From NCBI RefSeq assembly GCF_013415485.1, contig NZ_JACBXS010000002.1, positions 62,001-126,000 on the forward strand: a DNA stretch of 64,000 nt. Direction: 5' to 3'. Under the pieces are notes generated by a model, which was not told the DNA's origin, did no database searches, and saw nothing but the letters and a program-made list of their open reading frames with translations. The translations under genes and the position numbers were made by a program. This document shows, piece after piece, positions 1 to 9,958 of the stretch; the stretch's first letter is position 1, and the number at the start of each line of letters is the position of its first letter. The DNA is from Rhabdonatronobacter sediminivivens (GTDB lineage Bacteria; Pseudomonadota; Alphaproteobacteria; Rhodobacterales; Rhodobacteraceae).

Positions 1-1023
1 CAGCCAGACCTCGATATCGTGGGTTTTCTGCGCGCCGAAGCCCATGTCGCCGGTGCACAGGACGACGGTGCGATAGGGCAGGCCCAGCCGCTCCAGCACG
101 GTTTCGGCGCAGCGGGTCATGCGATCGTGTTCGGCCAGGCTGTCCTCGGGGCGGGTGATGCTGACCATTTCGACCTTTTCGAACTGGTGCTGGCGCAGCA
201 TGCCGGCGGTGTCCTTGCCCGCGCTGCCGGCCTCGGAGCGGAAGCATTGGGTGTGCGCAGTGTAGCGGCGGGGCAGGGTGGCCTCGTCCACGATCTCACC
301 GGCGACAAGGTTCGTCAGCGTCACCTCGGATGTGGGCACCAGCCACCAGCCGTTGGTGGTCTGGTAGCTGTCCTCGCCGAACTTGGGCAGCTGGCCGGTG
401 CCCAGCATGGCCTCATCGCGCACCAGAACCGGGGTCCAGACCTCGGTCAGCCCGTGTTCGGTGGTGTGCAGGTCCACCATGAACTGCGCCAGCGCGCGCT
501 GCAGCCGCGCCACCGCACCCGAGAGCACCACAAAGCGCGACCCCGACAGCTTGGCCGCCATGGCGAAATCCATGCCCGGGGCGACGGCGGGGATCTCGAA
601 ATGCTCCTTCGCGGTGAAATCGAGGCTGGGCGGCGTGCCCCAGCGGCGCAGCTCCACATTGTCGGCCTCGTCGGCGCCTTCGGGGACATCATCATGCGGC
701 AGGTTGGGGATGGCCAGCAGGGCGTCGCGCAGGCGGCTATCCTCGGTGCGGGCTTCGTCCTCCAGCCGGGCCATGTCGGCCTTTTTCCGGGCGACCAGGG
801 CGCGCAGGCGTTCGAATTCGGCCTCATCGCCGCGGGCCTTGGCGGCGCCGACCTGCTTCGAGGCTGCGTTCTGCTCGGCCTTCGCGGTCTCGGCCTCGGT
901 GATGCGGGCGCGGCGGGCGGCGTCGATGGACAGCAGATCTTCGGCCATGGGGGGCAGCCCGCGCCGGGCGAGGGCGGCGTCGAATGCGGCGGGGTTGTCG
1001 CGGATGGCGCGGATATCGTGCAT
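1..1023 (-). CDS. serS: Seryl-tRNA synthetase (3' end beyond the window)
   Basis: Class II aminoacyl-tRNA synthetase that charges tRNA-Ser and also provides Ser-tRNA for selenocysteine where that exists; cytoplasmic. The reading frame begins [11 protein letters not shown] and has the long charged N-terminal helical arm (about residues 25-105) that binds the tRNA variable arm. It then enters the catalytic core, with the '[14 protein letters not shown]' stretch and the '[21 protein letters not shown]' class II region visible. The start ATG (1021-1023) has AGAGGGA upstream on the minus strand. The C-terminal part including motif 3 lies outside the left edge, so completeness cannot be judged. Divergent from fau across a 169-bp gap. 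Confidence 0.96.
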   Translation of the reverse strand, partial: MHDIRAIRDNPAAFDAALARRGLPPMAEDLLSIDAARRARITEAETAKAEQNAASKQVGAAKARGDEAEFERLRALVARKKADMARLEDEARTEDSRLRDALLAIPNLPHDDVPEGADEADNVELRRWGTPPSLDFTAKEHFEIPAVAPGMDFAMAAKLSGSRFVVLSGAVARLQRALAQFMVDLHTTEHGLTEVWTPVLVRDEAMLGTGQLPKFGEDSYQTTNGWWLVPTSEVTLTNLVAGEIVDEATLPRRYTAHTQCFRSEAGSAGKDTAGMLRQHQFEKVEMVSITRPEDSLAEHDRMTRCAETVLERLGLPYRTVVLCTGDMGFGAQKTHDIEVWL

Positions 1024-1192
1024 GGGCGTCCCTCTGGATCTGGTGCCTGAATCACCTTTGCGCCCCTTATGCCGCAACTGCGGCGGCTGCGGTAGGGTGC
1101 GGATTGGCGGAATGGCGCCGCGCGGTGCCGCATCCGGGCTGGCAGGGCGGGCAGGGGCGTGGCATTCCCACTGCAGGAGAACGGGGGACGGT
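1024..1192. other. serS-fau divergent intergenic region with rod-like inverted repeats
   Basis: The gap contains nested complementary segments: GCGCCCCT (1060-1067) with AGGGGCGT (1153-1160, one G-U pair), and inside it GGGTGCGG (1095-1102) with CCGCATCC (1128-1135, one G-U pair). It must hold the promoters of both divergent genes. Because 6S RNA genes sit just upstream of fau (ygfA) in many proteobacteria, an RNA on the plus strand here is possible. I cannot recognise the conserved 6S bubble with certainty. Confidence 0.3.
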
Positions 1193-1783
1193 ATGGATCA
1201 GGATCTGAGCGCGACGAAGAAAGCCACCCGCGCGGGCGCCATGCACGCAAGGGCGCAGGCCTTTGCCGCCCCGGACCGGTCCGCACGGGTCACGGCGGCC
1301 AACGCGGCGCTGCAGGGGTATCTGCACCAGCATTTCGGCGGCGATCTGAGCGCCGTGGTGCTGTCAGGCTACATGCCCATGCGGACCGAGATCGACCCCC
1401 TGCCGACCATGCGCGCCCACCCGGGGCCGGTCTGCGTGCCGGTGATCGAAGCCAGGGCGCAGCCGCTGAAGTTCCGCGCATGGCACCCCGAGGTCAGGAT
1501 GATCCCCGGTCCGTTCGGCGCCGATATCCCGGCCGAGGGCGCCTGGCTGGTGCCGCAGGTGCTGATTGTTCCGCTGCTGGCCTTTGACAGCGCGGGGTTC
1601 CGGCTGGGCTATGGGGGCGGGTTCTATGACCGCACATTGCAAGCCCTGCGCGCGCCCGGGTCCGTGCTGGCCCTGGGTCTTGCCTTTGGCGCGCAACAGG
1701 TGGAGGCCGTCCCGCGTGAGGCCACGGATGAACGGCTGGACGCAATCATCACCGAAAACGGGGTGATCCGCCCCGCCGGATAA
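1193..1783 (+). CDS. fau: 5-formyltetrahydrofolate cyclo-ligase
   Basis: Converts 5-formyl-THF plus ATP to 5,10-methenyl-THF, returning a stable folate storage form to the one-carbon pool. The 196-residue product has the family length. It shows the basic N-terminal helix (K9-K10...R13), the substrate Glu in MRTEID (about 63-68) and the glycine-rich phosphate-binding signature GYGGGFYDR (about 138-146). The ATG at 1193 is preferred because the open frame upstream has no family similarity and this Met gives the family's normal N-terminus. It converges on the rpoH gene, whose 3' end is only 34 bp away. Confidence 0.93.
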   Translation: MDQDLSATKKATRAGAMHARAQAFAAPDRSARVTAANAALQGYLHQHFGGDLSAVVLSGYMPMRTEIDPLPTMRAHPGPVCVPVIEARAQPLKFRAWHPEVRMIPGPFGADIPAEGAWLVPQVLIVPLLAFDSAGFRLGYGGGFYDRTLQALRAPGSVLALGLAFGAQQVEAVPREATDERLDAIITENGVIRPAG

Positions 1784-1817
1784 CGGTGCGGCCCCGCCGT
1801 GATCCGCAGGCCGTCCG

Positions 1818-2678
1818 TTACTGCATCACCTCGGCACGCGCGGTGCCCGGAGGCATCAGCCTGTCGCGCAACCGGCCAAGGGCGCGTTCTTCGAGTTGGC
1901 GGACCCGCTCCTTTGAAATGCCCAGGTCCACGCCCAGTTCGTTCAGGGTGCAGGGCTCATCGGTCAGGTGGCGCTGGCGCAGGATCTGCTGTTCACGCTC
2001 GGGCAGGGCTTTCATCGCCACGCGCAGCTTTTCGCGCCAGCGGTCCAGCTGGATGCGCGAAAGGACCGCATCCTCGACCGGGGCGGCGTCATCCTCGATC
2101 GTATCCATCCATTCGCGGCCTTCGTCACCATCGCTCTGGGGCGTATTCAGCGACAGATCCGGCCCGGACATGCGGCCCATCATCAGTTCCACCTGATCGG
2201 CGGGGACGTCCAGTTCGCGCGCGACCGAGGCGCTGATGGATTCGCGCCGGGTGGGGTCATCCTCGGCCCGCGCCTGAAGGCGGCGCAGGTGGAAGAACAG
2301 CTTCTTCTGCGCGGCATTGGTGCCGGTGCGCACCACCGACCAGTTGCGCATGACGTATTCCTGCATGGAGGCGCGGATCCACCAGGTTGCATAGGTCGAA
2401 AACCGCGCGCCATTGTCGGGGTCGTATTTCTCGGCCGCGCGCATCAGGCCCAGGTTGCCCTGCTGGATCAGATCCTCCAGCGGCATCCCATAGCGCCGGA
2501 ACCGCCCCGCGATGGAGACCGCAAGCCGCATATAGGCCTCGATCAGCTTGTGCAGGGCGGCCTCGTCACGATGGTCACGCCAGGCAAGCGCCAGTTCATG
2601 CTCGGTTTCTGCGTCCAGCATCTTCTGCGCCATCGAATTGCGGATGAACTGGCTGGTATGCCGATCATGCTGGGTCAT
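1818..2678 (-). CDS. rpoH: RNA polymerase sigma factor, RpoH family (RpoHII-like)
   Basis: Sigma-70 family factor of the heat-shock/oxidative-stress type, 286 residues. Visible parts: sigma region 2 at about residues 45-115 with LIQQGNLGLMRAAEKYDP and FSTYATWWIRASMQEY, the RpoH box QKKLFFHLRRL at about 124-134, and region 4 with ISKERVRQLEERALGRLR near the C-terminus. Rhodobacterales usually carry two RpoH paralogues. The 'TWWIRASMQEYVMRNW' version and short N-terminus resemble RpoHII, used for singlet-oxygen and other stress responses, but that assignment is inference. The ATG at 2678 has AAGAGG upstream; a frame extension to 2741 would run through the promoter region. Divergent from the MarR gene. 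Confidence 0.92.
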   Translation of the reverse strand: MTQHDRHTSQFIRNSMAQKMLDAETEHELALAWRDHRDEAALHKLIEAYMRLAVSIAGRFRRYGMPLEDLIQQGNLGLMRAAEKYDPDNGARFSTYATWWIRASMQEYVMRNWSVVRTGTNAAQKKLFFHLRRLQARAEDDPTRRESISASVARELDVPADQVELMMGRMSGPDLSLNTPQSDGDEGREWMDTIEDDAAPVEDAVLSRIQLDRWREKLRVAMKALPEREQQILRQRHLTDEPCTLNELGVDLGISKERVRQLEERALGRLRDRLMPPGTARAEVMQ

Positions 2679-2690
2679 GGGCGCCTCTTG

Positions 2691-2748
2691 GTAGCGAGTC
2701 GAAACAAATTGGTATCGCATCGCTACTATCTGCCCGGCCACTTGTCAA
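2691..2748 (-). promoter_or_regulatory. Candidate rpoH promoter overlapping a dyad
   Basis: On the minus strand a perfect -35 hexamer TTGACA (2743-2748) is followed after 17 bp by TAGCGA (2720-2725), a weak -10. The inverted repeat GTAGCGA (2691-2697) / TCGCTAC (2720-2726) spans the region from the -10 towards the ribosome binding site and could be an operator or a 5' UTR hairpin. The neighbouring divergent MarR gene is an obvious candidate ligand. Promoter strength and binding are inference. Confidence 0.4.
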
Positions 2749-2776
2749 GCAAAGGGGCACGGATTACCTGCCCTGC

Positions 2777-3400
2777 ATGAACGCAACCGGTGAAGATCAC
2801 AGCCCTGACCGCCCCTGCACGGTGTCTGCCGGTGCGGCGGATTGCGCGGATATGATCGTGCATCTGGCGCGGCTGGCGCAGGGCGGGCCGGGCACGGCAG
2901 AATTGAGCGCCGCGCAATGGACGGCGCTGCGCTATTTTTCGCGGGCCAACCGGTTTTCGCGCACGCCGTCGGCGTTTTCGCAATATCACGCCACTACCCG
3001 CGGCACCGCGTCACAGACGGTCAAATCGCTGGTGTCCCTGGGGCTTTTGCAGCGCCAGTCCAATGAGAATGACGGCCGCAGCGCACTGATCGAGTTGACG
3101 CAGGCCGGTTGGGACACCCTGCGCCGTGACCCGCTGGCCGATCTGCAGCAGGTGCTGGAGGCGCTGCCCCCCGCCACCCGCAACGCCCTGGCCGCGGCTT
3201 TGGGCGATGCCACCGGCGCGCTGGCGCAGCGGCGCATGGCCCCGACCTTTGGCCGGTGCGAGGATTGCACCCATTGCGCCCCGTCGCCCGAAGGGGCGTT
3301 CTGTCACTGCACCCAGGCCACGCTCATGGCCGAGGAGATGGAGGCGCTTTGCGTGGATTTCACGCCGATCCGCCCCCGCCCGCAGGACGCGGTGCGCTGA
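2777..3400 (+). CDS. MarR-family regulator with cysteine-rich C-terminal tail
   Basis: A 207-residue winged-helix regulator. The MarR fold occupies about residues 45-130 (SAAQWTALRYF, then TRGTASQTVKSLVSLGLLQRQ as recognition helix and NENDGRSALIELT as the wing). It then continues into a tail not found in ordinary MarR proteins: Cys161-x2-Cys164-x2-Cys167-x8-Cys176-x-Cys178 and Cys192. Two more cysteines (14, 23) lie at the N-terminus. The spacing suggests a metal or Fe-S site, making a redox or metal sensor likely; this is inference. The gene is divergent from rpoH by 98 bp, so it may control itself and rpoH. It ends 4 bp from the 3' end of gpt. Confidence 0.85.
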   Translation: MNATGEDHSPDRPCTVSAGAADCADMIVHLARLAQGGPGTAELSAAQWTALRYFSRANRFSRTPSAFSQYHATTRGTASQTVKSLVSLGLLQRQSNENDGRSALIELTQAGWDTLRRDPLADLQQVLEALPPATRNALAAALGDATGALAQRRMAPTFGRCEDCTHCAPSPEGAFCHCTQATLMAEEMEALCVDFTPIRPRPQDAVR

Positions 3401-3404
3401 GCGG

Positions 3405-3908
3405 TCAGCCCGCGCGATAGGGCTCCACGTATTGCAGCGCCATATCCCAGGGAAAGAAGATCCAGGTGTCCTGGCTGACCTCGGTGATGAAGGTCTCCAC
3501 CATGTCGCGGCCCATGGGCTTGGCATAGACCGTGGCAAAATGTGCCTTCGGATAAAGCTGGCGGACCAGTTCCAGGGTCTTGCCGGTATCCACCAGGTCG
3601 TCGATGATCAGCACGCCAGCACCGTCTGCGCCCATGACATCGGCTTGCGGGGCCTTCAGCACCACGGCATCGGCCCTTGTCTGGTGGTCGTAGGATTTGA
3701 CGCTGATGGTATCGACCACGCGGATATCCAGCTCACGCGAGATGATCATGGCCGGGGCCAGCCCGCCGCGCGTGACCGCCACAATCGCGCGCCAGGCGCC
3801 ATTGTCCGGCCCGTGCCCGTCCAACCGCCAGGCCAGTGCCCGGCTGTCGCGGTGGATCTGGTCCCAGCTGATGTGAAAGCCCTTTTCATGGGGCAGGCGG
3901 TCGGTCAT
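3405..3908 (-). CDS. gpt: Xanthine-guanine phosphoribosyltransferase
   Basis: Purine salvage enzyme transferring phosphoribose from PRPP to xanthine or guanine. The 167-residue protein has the PRPP-binding loop [12 protein letters not shown] (about 100-111) and the type I PRTase core ([15 protein letters not shown] at about 41-55). The C-terminal aromatic segment [16 protein letters not shown] fits Gpt rather than hypoxanthine PRTases. The ATG overlaps the stop of the LysE gene by 4 nt (ATGA), so the two are translationally coupled in the order fabI-LysE-gpt. Confidence 0.93.
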   Translation of the reverse strand: MTDRLPHEKGFHISWDQIHRDSRALAWRLDGHGPDNGAWRAIVAVTRGGLAPAMIISRELDIRVVDTISVKSYDHQTRADAVVLKAPQADVMGADGAGVLIIDDLVDTGKTLELVRQLYPKAHFATVYAKPMGRDMVETFITEVSQDTWIFFPWDMALQYVEPYRAG

Positions 3909-4567
3909 GGCAGCACCTCGGACGTGGCGGAAGTGGGGGGTGTGTCGGCGGGCATGGGGGCCAGCAGCCGCAGACCCAGCGCGCCCAGTACCAGCGCGCT
4001 CAGCTGGTCCAGCCTGCGGCGCGCGCCCATATAGGCCGCCCGCGCCGCAGGGCGAGACAGCGCCCAGGCGATCAGCCCGTAGCCCAGAACTTCAAGCAGC
4101 AGATGATTGCCCACGATCAGCGCAATCTGCGCAGGCGCCATCCCGGCGGGAAATATCACCACAAGGACCGCGGCGGCAAAGAGCACCGATTTCGGATTGG
4201 CCAGGTTCACAAGCATCCCCATGCCAAAGGCCCGCAAGGCGACCTGCCCGGTGGCCCGTTCCGGGGTGCCGGGAAGGGCGCCCCCGGCGTTGCGCCAGAT
4301 ATGCCAGGCCAGCCAGATCAGATAGGTCGCACCGGCCAGTTTCATCGCGCCATAGGCCCAGGGCACAAGCAAAAAGACCGCCTGCAGGCCCAGAAAGGCC
4401 GCCAGCGTCCAGCCGGCCGCCACCAGACCCAGGCCGCAGCCGGTGACGAAACCCAGCCACAGCCCACCGCGCAGAGTGTTGCGCAGGGCATAGAGCATGG
4501 CTGGCCCGGGGCTGAGGAACGCCGCCAGAAGCGTCACGTTGAACGCAAGGAGATGCGCCAGTGTCAT
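3905..4567 (-). CDS. LysE-family amino-acid exporter (RhtB type)
   Basis: Inner-membrane translocator of 220 residues with about six hydrophobic segments. The family hallmark [14 protein letters not shown] follows the first membrane segment (about 19-32), and a second motif [10 protein letters not shown] lies near the middle. LysE/RhtB proteins export basic or neutral amino acids; the substrate cannot be read from sequence. The start lies 3 nt after the fabI stop and the end overlaps gpt by 4 nt, so it is mid-operon. No functional link between FabI, this exporter and Gpt is obvious. Confidence 0.88.
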   Translation of the reverse strand: MTLAHLLAFNVTLLAAFLSPGPAMLYALRNTLRGGLWLGFVTGCGLGLVAAGWTLAAFLGLQAVFLLVPWAYGAMKLAGATYLIWLAWHIWRNAGGALPGTPERATGQVALRAFGMGMLVNLANPKSVLFAAAVLVVIFPAGMAPAQIALIVGNHLLLEVLGYGLIAWALSRPAARAAYMGARRRLDQLSALVLGALGLRLLAPMPADTPPTSATSEVLP

Positions 4568-4570
4568 GGC

Positions 4571-5395
4571 TCAGTGATCCTTGCGCCCGGTCACGGCGTC
4601 GATATCGGGGGCGTCCACGGCCTTCATGCCCACCACGTGATAGCCGGCATCCACATGCAGGTTCTCACCCGTGGTGCCCGTGCCCAGATCGGACAGCAGA
4701 TAGAGCGCGGCCTTGCCGACCTCCTCCTGCGTCACGTTGCGGCGCAGGGGCGAGTTCAGCTCATTCCACTTCATGATGTAGCGGAAATCGCCGATGCCGC
4801 TGGCGGCCAGGGTCTTGATCGGCCCGGCGCTGATGGCGTTGACGCGGATGCCGTCCTTGCCCAGATCCTCGGCCAGATACATGACCGAGGCTTCCAGCGC
4901 GGCCTTGGCGACACCCATCACGTTGTAATGCGGCATCACCCGTTCGGCGCCGTAGTAGGTCATGGTTAGCAGGCTGCCGCCTTGGGGCATCATGGCGGCG
5001 GCGCGCTGGCAGACAGCGGTGAAGGAATAGACCGAGATATCCATGGACATGCGGAAATTCTCGGCCGAGGTGTCCACGTAGCGGCCGCGCAGTTCGGACT
5101 TGTCGGAAAAGCCGATGGCGTGGACCACGAAATCGATGCTCCCCCACAGATCGCGCAGGCCATCGAAAAGCGCATCCATGGACTCGGCGCTCGACACATC
5201 GCATTCGAACAGATGCGGCGTGCCCAGCGATTCCGCCAGCGGCAGGACGCGTTTCTTCAGCGCCTCGCCCTGGTAGGAGAACGCCAGTTCCGCGCCTTGG
5301 TTGCCCAGCACGCGGGCAATCCCCCAGGCGATGGACTTGTCATTGGCGACCCCCATGATCAGGCCACGCTTGCCGCTCATCAATTTCTCTGACAT
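4571..5395 (-). CDS. fabI: Enoyl-[acyl-carrier-protein] reductase (NADH)
   Basis: Last reductive step of type II fatty-acid elongation; target of triclosan in many bacteria. The 274-residue short-chain dehydrogenase has the FabI-type nucleotide motif [13 protein letters not shown] (about 15-27) and the catalytic pair Tyr157-x6-Lys164 (in YNVMGVAK). [12 protein letters not shown] precedes this pair. The length matches FabI. Start choice: ATG at 5395, although a Shine-Dalgarno is nearly contiguous with it; a second ATG five codons later is also possible. First gene of a minus-strand run with LysE and gpt; divergent from pdxH. Confidence 0.95.
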   Translation of the reverse strand: MSEKLMSGKRGLIMGVANDKSIAWGIARVLGNQGAELAFSYQGEALKKRVLPLAESLGTPHLFECDVSSAESMDALFDGLRDLWGSIDFVVHAIGFSDKSELRGRYVDTSAENFRMSMDISVYSFTAVCQRAAAMMPQGGSLLTMTYYGAERVMPHYNVMGVAKAALEASVMYLAEDLGKDGIRVNAISAGPIKTLAASGIGDFRYIMKWNELNSPLRRNVTQEEVGKAALYLLSDLGTGTTGENLHVDAGYHVVGMKAVDAPDIDAVTGRKDH

Positions 5396-5489
5396 TTCCT
5401 TGCCCCTGCGCCGTGCTAGCTTTCACGCCGGTTTAGGCGAAAGCCCCGGGCGCATCAAGCCGCCAACGGGGCAGCAGGAGAGGATGACC

Positions 5490-6095
5490 ATGAGCGACAG
5501 GACCGGCATTTTCGAAGGCGACGACCCCTTTGCCATCGCCCGGCGCTGGCTGGCCGAGGCCGAGGCGACCGAGCCCAACGACCCCAACGCCATCGCCCTG
5601 TCCACGGTGGATGCGGGCGGCCTGCCCAATGTGCGCATGGTGTTGCTGAAGGAAATCGCCGAAGCCAGCTTCGTGTTCTTCACCAATTACGAAAGCGCCA
5701 AGGCGGGCGAGCTGGACGCGGCGGGCAAGGCGGCCTTTGTGCTGCACTGGAAATCCCTGCGCCGTCAGATCCGGGTGCGCGGCACCGTGGCGCGCGAGGA
5801 CGGGCCTGAGGCCGATGCCTATTATGCCTCGCGCTCGCTCAAGTCGCGGCTGGGGGCCTGGGCCTCGCGCCAGTCGCAGCCGCTGGACTCGCGCGGGGCG
5901 CTGATGGCCGAGGTCGCCCGCCAGACCGCGCGCCACGGCACCAACCCGCCCCGCCCGCCGTTCTGGGGCGGCTACCGGATCACGCCGCTGGAGATCGAGT
6001 TCTGGGCCGATGGTGCCTTTCGCCTGCATGACCGTTTCCGCTGGACGCGGCAGGATCCCGCACAGCCCTGGAGGATAGCCCGTTTGTCCCCTTGA
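5490..6095 (+). CDS. pdxH: Pyridoxamine 5'-phosphate oxidase
   Basis: FMN enzyme that oxidises pyridoxamine/pyridoxine 5'-phosphate to pyridoxal 5'-phosphate. The 201-residue product carries the FMN-binding split barrel: [40 protein letters not shown] and [20 protein letters not shown]. The C-terminal dimerisation segment ends in PWRIARLSP. Two ATGs occur at 5484 and 5490; AGGAG at 5476-5480 is well spaced only for 5490, which is chosen. Divergent from fabI. Confidence 0.94.
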   Translation: MSDRTGIFEGDDPFAIARRWLAEAEATEPNDPNAIALSTVDAGGLPNVRMVLLKEIAEASFVFFTNYESAKAGELDAAGKAAFVLHWKSLRRQIRVRGTVAREDGPEADAYYASRSLKSRLGAWASRQSQPLDSRGALMAEVARQTARHGTNPPRPPFWGGYRITPLEIEFWADGAFRLHDRFRWTRQDPAQPWRIARLSP

Positions 6096-6149
6096 CCGGC
6101 GCTGTTCTGGCGCCATGCTGCTCCGGCCCGTCAGATGGGTGTTCGGAAC

Positions 6150-6174
6150 TTGCAATTCGCTTTGCAATTTGCAA
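6150..6174. promoter_or_regulatory. Three TTGCAA repeats upstream of the cold-shock gene
   Basis: The self-complementary hexamer TTGCAA occurs at 6150-6155, 6162-6167 and 6169-6174, inside the 133-bp gap between pdxH and the cold-shock-domain gene. The cluster is unlikely by chance in such GC-rich DNA. The first copy could serve as a -35 element; together they look like an operator. No regulator is identified. Confidence 0.35.
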
Positions 6175-6228
6175 CGAACCATTTGGCAAAATGTCCCAAA
6201 GCGGAACCGAAGGAGCAGCGAGTCCTCT

Positions 6229-6774
6229 ATGCCGGGTAACGATGAACTCCGCCCTGTGGAGGGCCGTGTAAAATGGTTTGACAGGTCAAAGGGCTTCGGC
6301 TTCATCGTTGATGATGATGGCGGGCAGGATATTCTTCTGCACGTCAATACCTTGCGCAGCTTCGGGCAAAGCTCGGTCTGTGACGGCACATCCATACGAG
6401 TGCTTGCTCAACAGACGCAGCGCGGCTGGCAGGCGGTCGAGGTTTTGGAACTGGCCCTGCCGTCGCTTGAGGACATGACCGAAGCCGATGGCTCACCGCT
6501 CCCGCCCGGACTGGAAGATATCCCGGGCGAACCTGCGCGGGTGAAATGGTTCGACAAGGCCAAGGGATTTGGCTTCTGCAATGTTTTTGGCGAAAGTGCC
6601 GATGTCTTCATCCATATGGAAGTTCTGCGCCGTTCAGGCTATTCCGACCTGCAACCGGGCGAGGCCATCGTGGTCAAGGTTGTCGATGGGGAGCGCGGAC
6701 GCATGGCGGCGCTGGTGCTGCCATGGGAACAGGGCCTGCAGGATGAAGACCATGACCGGACATCCGATCGCTGA
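6229..6774 (+). CDS. Double cold-shock-domain protein
   Basis: A 181-residue protein with two cold-shock (OB-fold) domains: residues about 8-75 (VKWFDRSKGFGFIVDDDG, then DILLHV) and about 102-168 (VKWFDKAKGFGF, then DVFIHM). These include the RNP1 and RNP2 RNA/ssDNA-binding motifs. An acidic linker (LEDMTEADG...) joins them. Two-domain CSPs are a common alphaproteobacterial form and act as RNA chaperones or transcription modulators in cold or stationary phase. The ATG at 6229 follows AGGAG (6211-6215) with slightly long spacing. Its 3' end overlaps the next gene. Confidence 0.9.
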   Translation: MPGNDELRPVEGRVKWFDRSKGFGFIVDDDGGQDILLHVNTLRSFGQSSVCDGTSIRVLAQQTQRGWQAVEVLELALPSLEDMTEADGSPLPPGLEDIPGEPARVKWFDKAKGFGFCNVFGESADVFIHMEVLRRSGYSDLQPGEAIVVKVVDGERGRMAALVLPWEQGLQDEDHDRTSDR

Positions 6775-7255
6775 AAGTCGGGCGCGGGCGCTTGTGGCGG
6801 CAGGTGTCCTGCTGCTCTTGGCCCTCCTGCCACGCCAGGCTGCGGCCGAATGCGCCGAGAACAGGGTGGATCTGCGCGGTGACTGGGGCAGCGCGCGGTT
6901 CAATGTGGAAATTGCCGACACCGATGCCACGCGCGCGCAGGGCCTGATGCACCGCGAATCGATGCCGCGCTGGTCTGGGATGCTGTTCATCTTTGACGGA
7001 CCGGGGCGGCGCAGCTTCTGGATGGCCAATACGCTGATCGAACTGGACATGCTGTTCATCACCCCTGAGGGCATTGTCGCACATGTTCATGACCGCGCCA
7101 TTCCCCATGACCGCACCCCCGTAAGCGGCGGTGACGGCATCCAGTATGTGCTGGAGATCAACGGCGGGCTGGCCGCGCAACTGGGCATTTCGACCGGGAG
7201 TGAAATGCGTCACCCGCGTCTGGATCAGGGCGTGGCAAGCTGGCCCTGCGAGTGA
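6752..7255 (+). CDS. DUF192 family exported protein
   Basis: A 167-residue protein with an N-terminal signal peptide (RALVAAGVLLLLALLPRQAAAE, cleavage about residue 28). A DUF192 domain follows, showing FNVEIADTDATRAQGLMHRE, MLFIFDGPG, WMANTLIELDMLFI and VLEINGGLAAQLGI. The family is small, mostly periplasmic or membrane-associated, and its function is not established. ATG 6752 is preferred over ATG 6743 because AGGA at 6740-6743 is spaced 8 nt from it. The start lies 23 nt inside the cold-shock gene, so translation is probably coupled. Confidence 0.85.
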   Translation: MTGHPIAESRARALVAAGVLLLLALLPRQAAAECAENRVDLRGDWGSARFNVEIADTDATRAQGLMHRESMPRWSGMLFIFDGPGRRSFWMANTLIELDMLFITPEGIVAHVHDRAIPHDRTPVSGGDGIQYVLEINGGLAAQLGISTGSEMRHPRLDQGVASWPCE

Positions 7256-7315
7256 CGACAACTGGCACATTTCGGGCTTTCCTTGCCTGTCGCTACGGGC
7301 TAAAGAGCGCGCAGT

Positions 7316-7392
7316 CGGGGCGTGGCGCAGCCTGGTAGCGCGACGGTTTTGGGTACCGTAGGTCGTAGGTTCGAATCCTGCCGCCCCGACCA
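7316..7392 (+). tRNA. tRNA-Pro(UGG)
   Basis: A complete cloverleaf can be drawn. The acceptor is CGGGGCG (7316-7322) with CGCCCCG (7382-7388). The anticodon stem ACGGT/ACCGT closes the loop TTTGGGT, giving anticodon UGG. The T-arm carries GGTTCGAATCC. The discriminator base is A, and CCA (7390-7392) is encoded in the DNA. 77 nt including CCA. This tRNA reads all or most proline codons. Confidence 0.97.
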
Positions 7393-7426
7393 TTTTCAGC
7401 CCTTCATGATCCTTGCATCCGTGCGA

Positions 7427-7480
7427 AGCGCCCCCGAGCCGCGCCCACCCACCCACCCTGCGCGCCTGCGGCGGGCGCTG
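7427..7480. repeat. G-quadruplex palindrome, copy 1
   Basis: Left arm AGCGCCCCCGAG (7427-7438), loop with CCCACCCACCCACCC (7444-7458), then an imperfect right arm ending in GGCGGGCGCT (about 7470-7479). The minus strand therefore carries four GGG runs separated by single bases. It lies 35 bp after tRNA-Pro and beyond the terminator of the BCCT gene. Reading the other strand of copy 4 (about 50718-50768) gives nearly the same sequence, so this is a dispersed family. Confidence 0.75.
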
Positions 7481-7529
7481 CCATGCGCCTGGGCGCATGG
7501 CGTGGGGGCAGGGGGGGCGGCCGAAAGGA

Positions 7530-7553
7530 AAAGGGGGCGCCGAAGCGCCCCCC
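7530..7553 (-). terminator. Intrinsic terminator of the BCCT gene
   Basis: On the minus strand GGGGGCGC-TTCG-GCGCCCCC (arms 7533-7540 and 7545-7552) is followed directly by TTTTCCTTT. A stable stem with a UUCG tetraloop and a U-rich tail, 24 bp past the stop of the BCCT transporter. Confidence 0.85.
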
Positions 7554-7576
7554 TGGTTCGTGTATCGGTGCCTGTG

Positions 7577-9235
<1,659 letters not shown>

Positions 9236-9269
9236 GGGTATCCCCCGTTTGTGTTGTCGTCATGCGGCC

Positions 9270-9683
9270 TCAGCGGACCAGAAAGACCGAAACATCGCTA
9301 TGGGCGGAAATCGTCGCCCCATGTCCGGCCCAGAGGTAATCCGTCACCCCCGGAACATGCGAGGCCATCACCACAAGATCGGCCTGCAACTCCTTGATTG
9401 CATTAATCAAGGTCTTGTCGGTGTCAATGGCCGGATCATGGCTGGCATAGGCGCGGGAGTGTGCGGTGATCCCGTGTTCCGCAGCCTGGTCCCGGGCAAA
9501 GGCGTCAAGCTTTTCGCCAAATTCCTGCGGCGTGCGGGCGATTGGTGTCGGGGTCTCGGCGGTGACGGACACAAAGACCACGCTGGCGCCATAGTGTTTT
9601 GCCAGATCGGCCGCGGTATTCAGGGCCTTGGGCAGCCGTTCCACATGGCCCAGATCCACAGGCACAAGAAGTTTCTGGTACAC
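9270..9683 (-). CDS. Universal stress protein, UspA family
   Basis: A 137-residue single UspA domain: KLLVPVDLGH at the N-terminus, ADLVVMASHVPG, and a C-terminal strand HSDVSVFLVR. The usual ATP-binding G-x2-G-x9-G(S/T) signature is degraded (SHVPGVTDYLWAGHGATIS), so nucleotide binding is uncertain. The start is the GTG at 9683, because AAGGAGGG lies just upstream; an in-frame ATG 11 codons earlier has no such site. Likely co-transcribed with the BCCT gene. UspA proteins regulating a neighbouring osmolyte transporter are known (TeaD with TeaABC), so a similar role is plausible inference. Confidence 0.88.
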   Translation of the reverse strand: MYQKLLVPVDLGHVERLPKALNTAADLAKHYGASVVFVSVTAETPTPIARTPQEFGEKLDAFARDQAAEHGITAHSRAYASHDPAIDTDKTLINAIKELQADLVVMASHVPGVTDYLWAGHGATISAHSDVSVFLVR

Positions 9684-9722
9684 TGGCTCCCTCCTTTCTG
9701 CTTGCTTGTTTGGCATTGCGCA

Positions 9723-9748
9723 AAAACCAGGCGCCTCCGAAGCGCCTG
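9723..9748 (-). terminator. Terminator-like hairpin in front of usp
   Basis: Minus strand: CAGGCGC-TTCGGAG-GCGCCTG (arms 9742-9748 and 9728-9734) followed by GTTTTTG. It lies only about 40 nt upstream of the usp start, so it either ends transcripts from the dehydrogenase operon upstream or works as a leader attenuator for usp. In the remaining 9749-9958 I see no gene: short open frames there lack ribosome binding sites and similarity. Confidence 0.55.
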
Positions 9749-9958
9749 CCGCACAAAAACCCTATCACGCAATCGTAGGGGTCAGAAACCTCCCGCGACT
9801 GTGAAAGTTCAAAAAACGACGTTCCGAGGTCGCAACGGGACGCCGTTTTCCAGCGCCCGGGGCACGCATGCACCAGGCACCCGCGGTCGGCGCTTTCGGG
9901 GCGGGGTGTTGCAAACCCCGGCCGCAACCCATGTGCATGAGGTTCGGGGGGCCGCCTG

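Noticed and set aside
7533..7552. G-run hairpin at the BCCT end as a fifth quadruplex element
   Set aside because: It has only one G-run per arm and a UUCG loop with a T-tail: a plain terminator.
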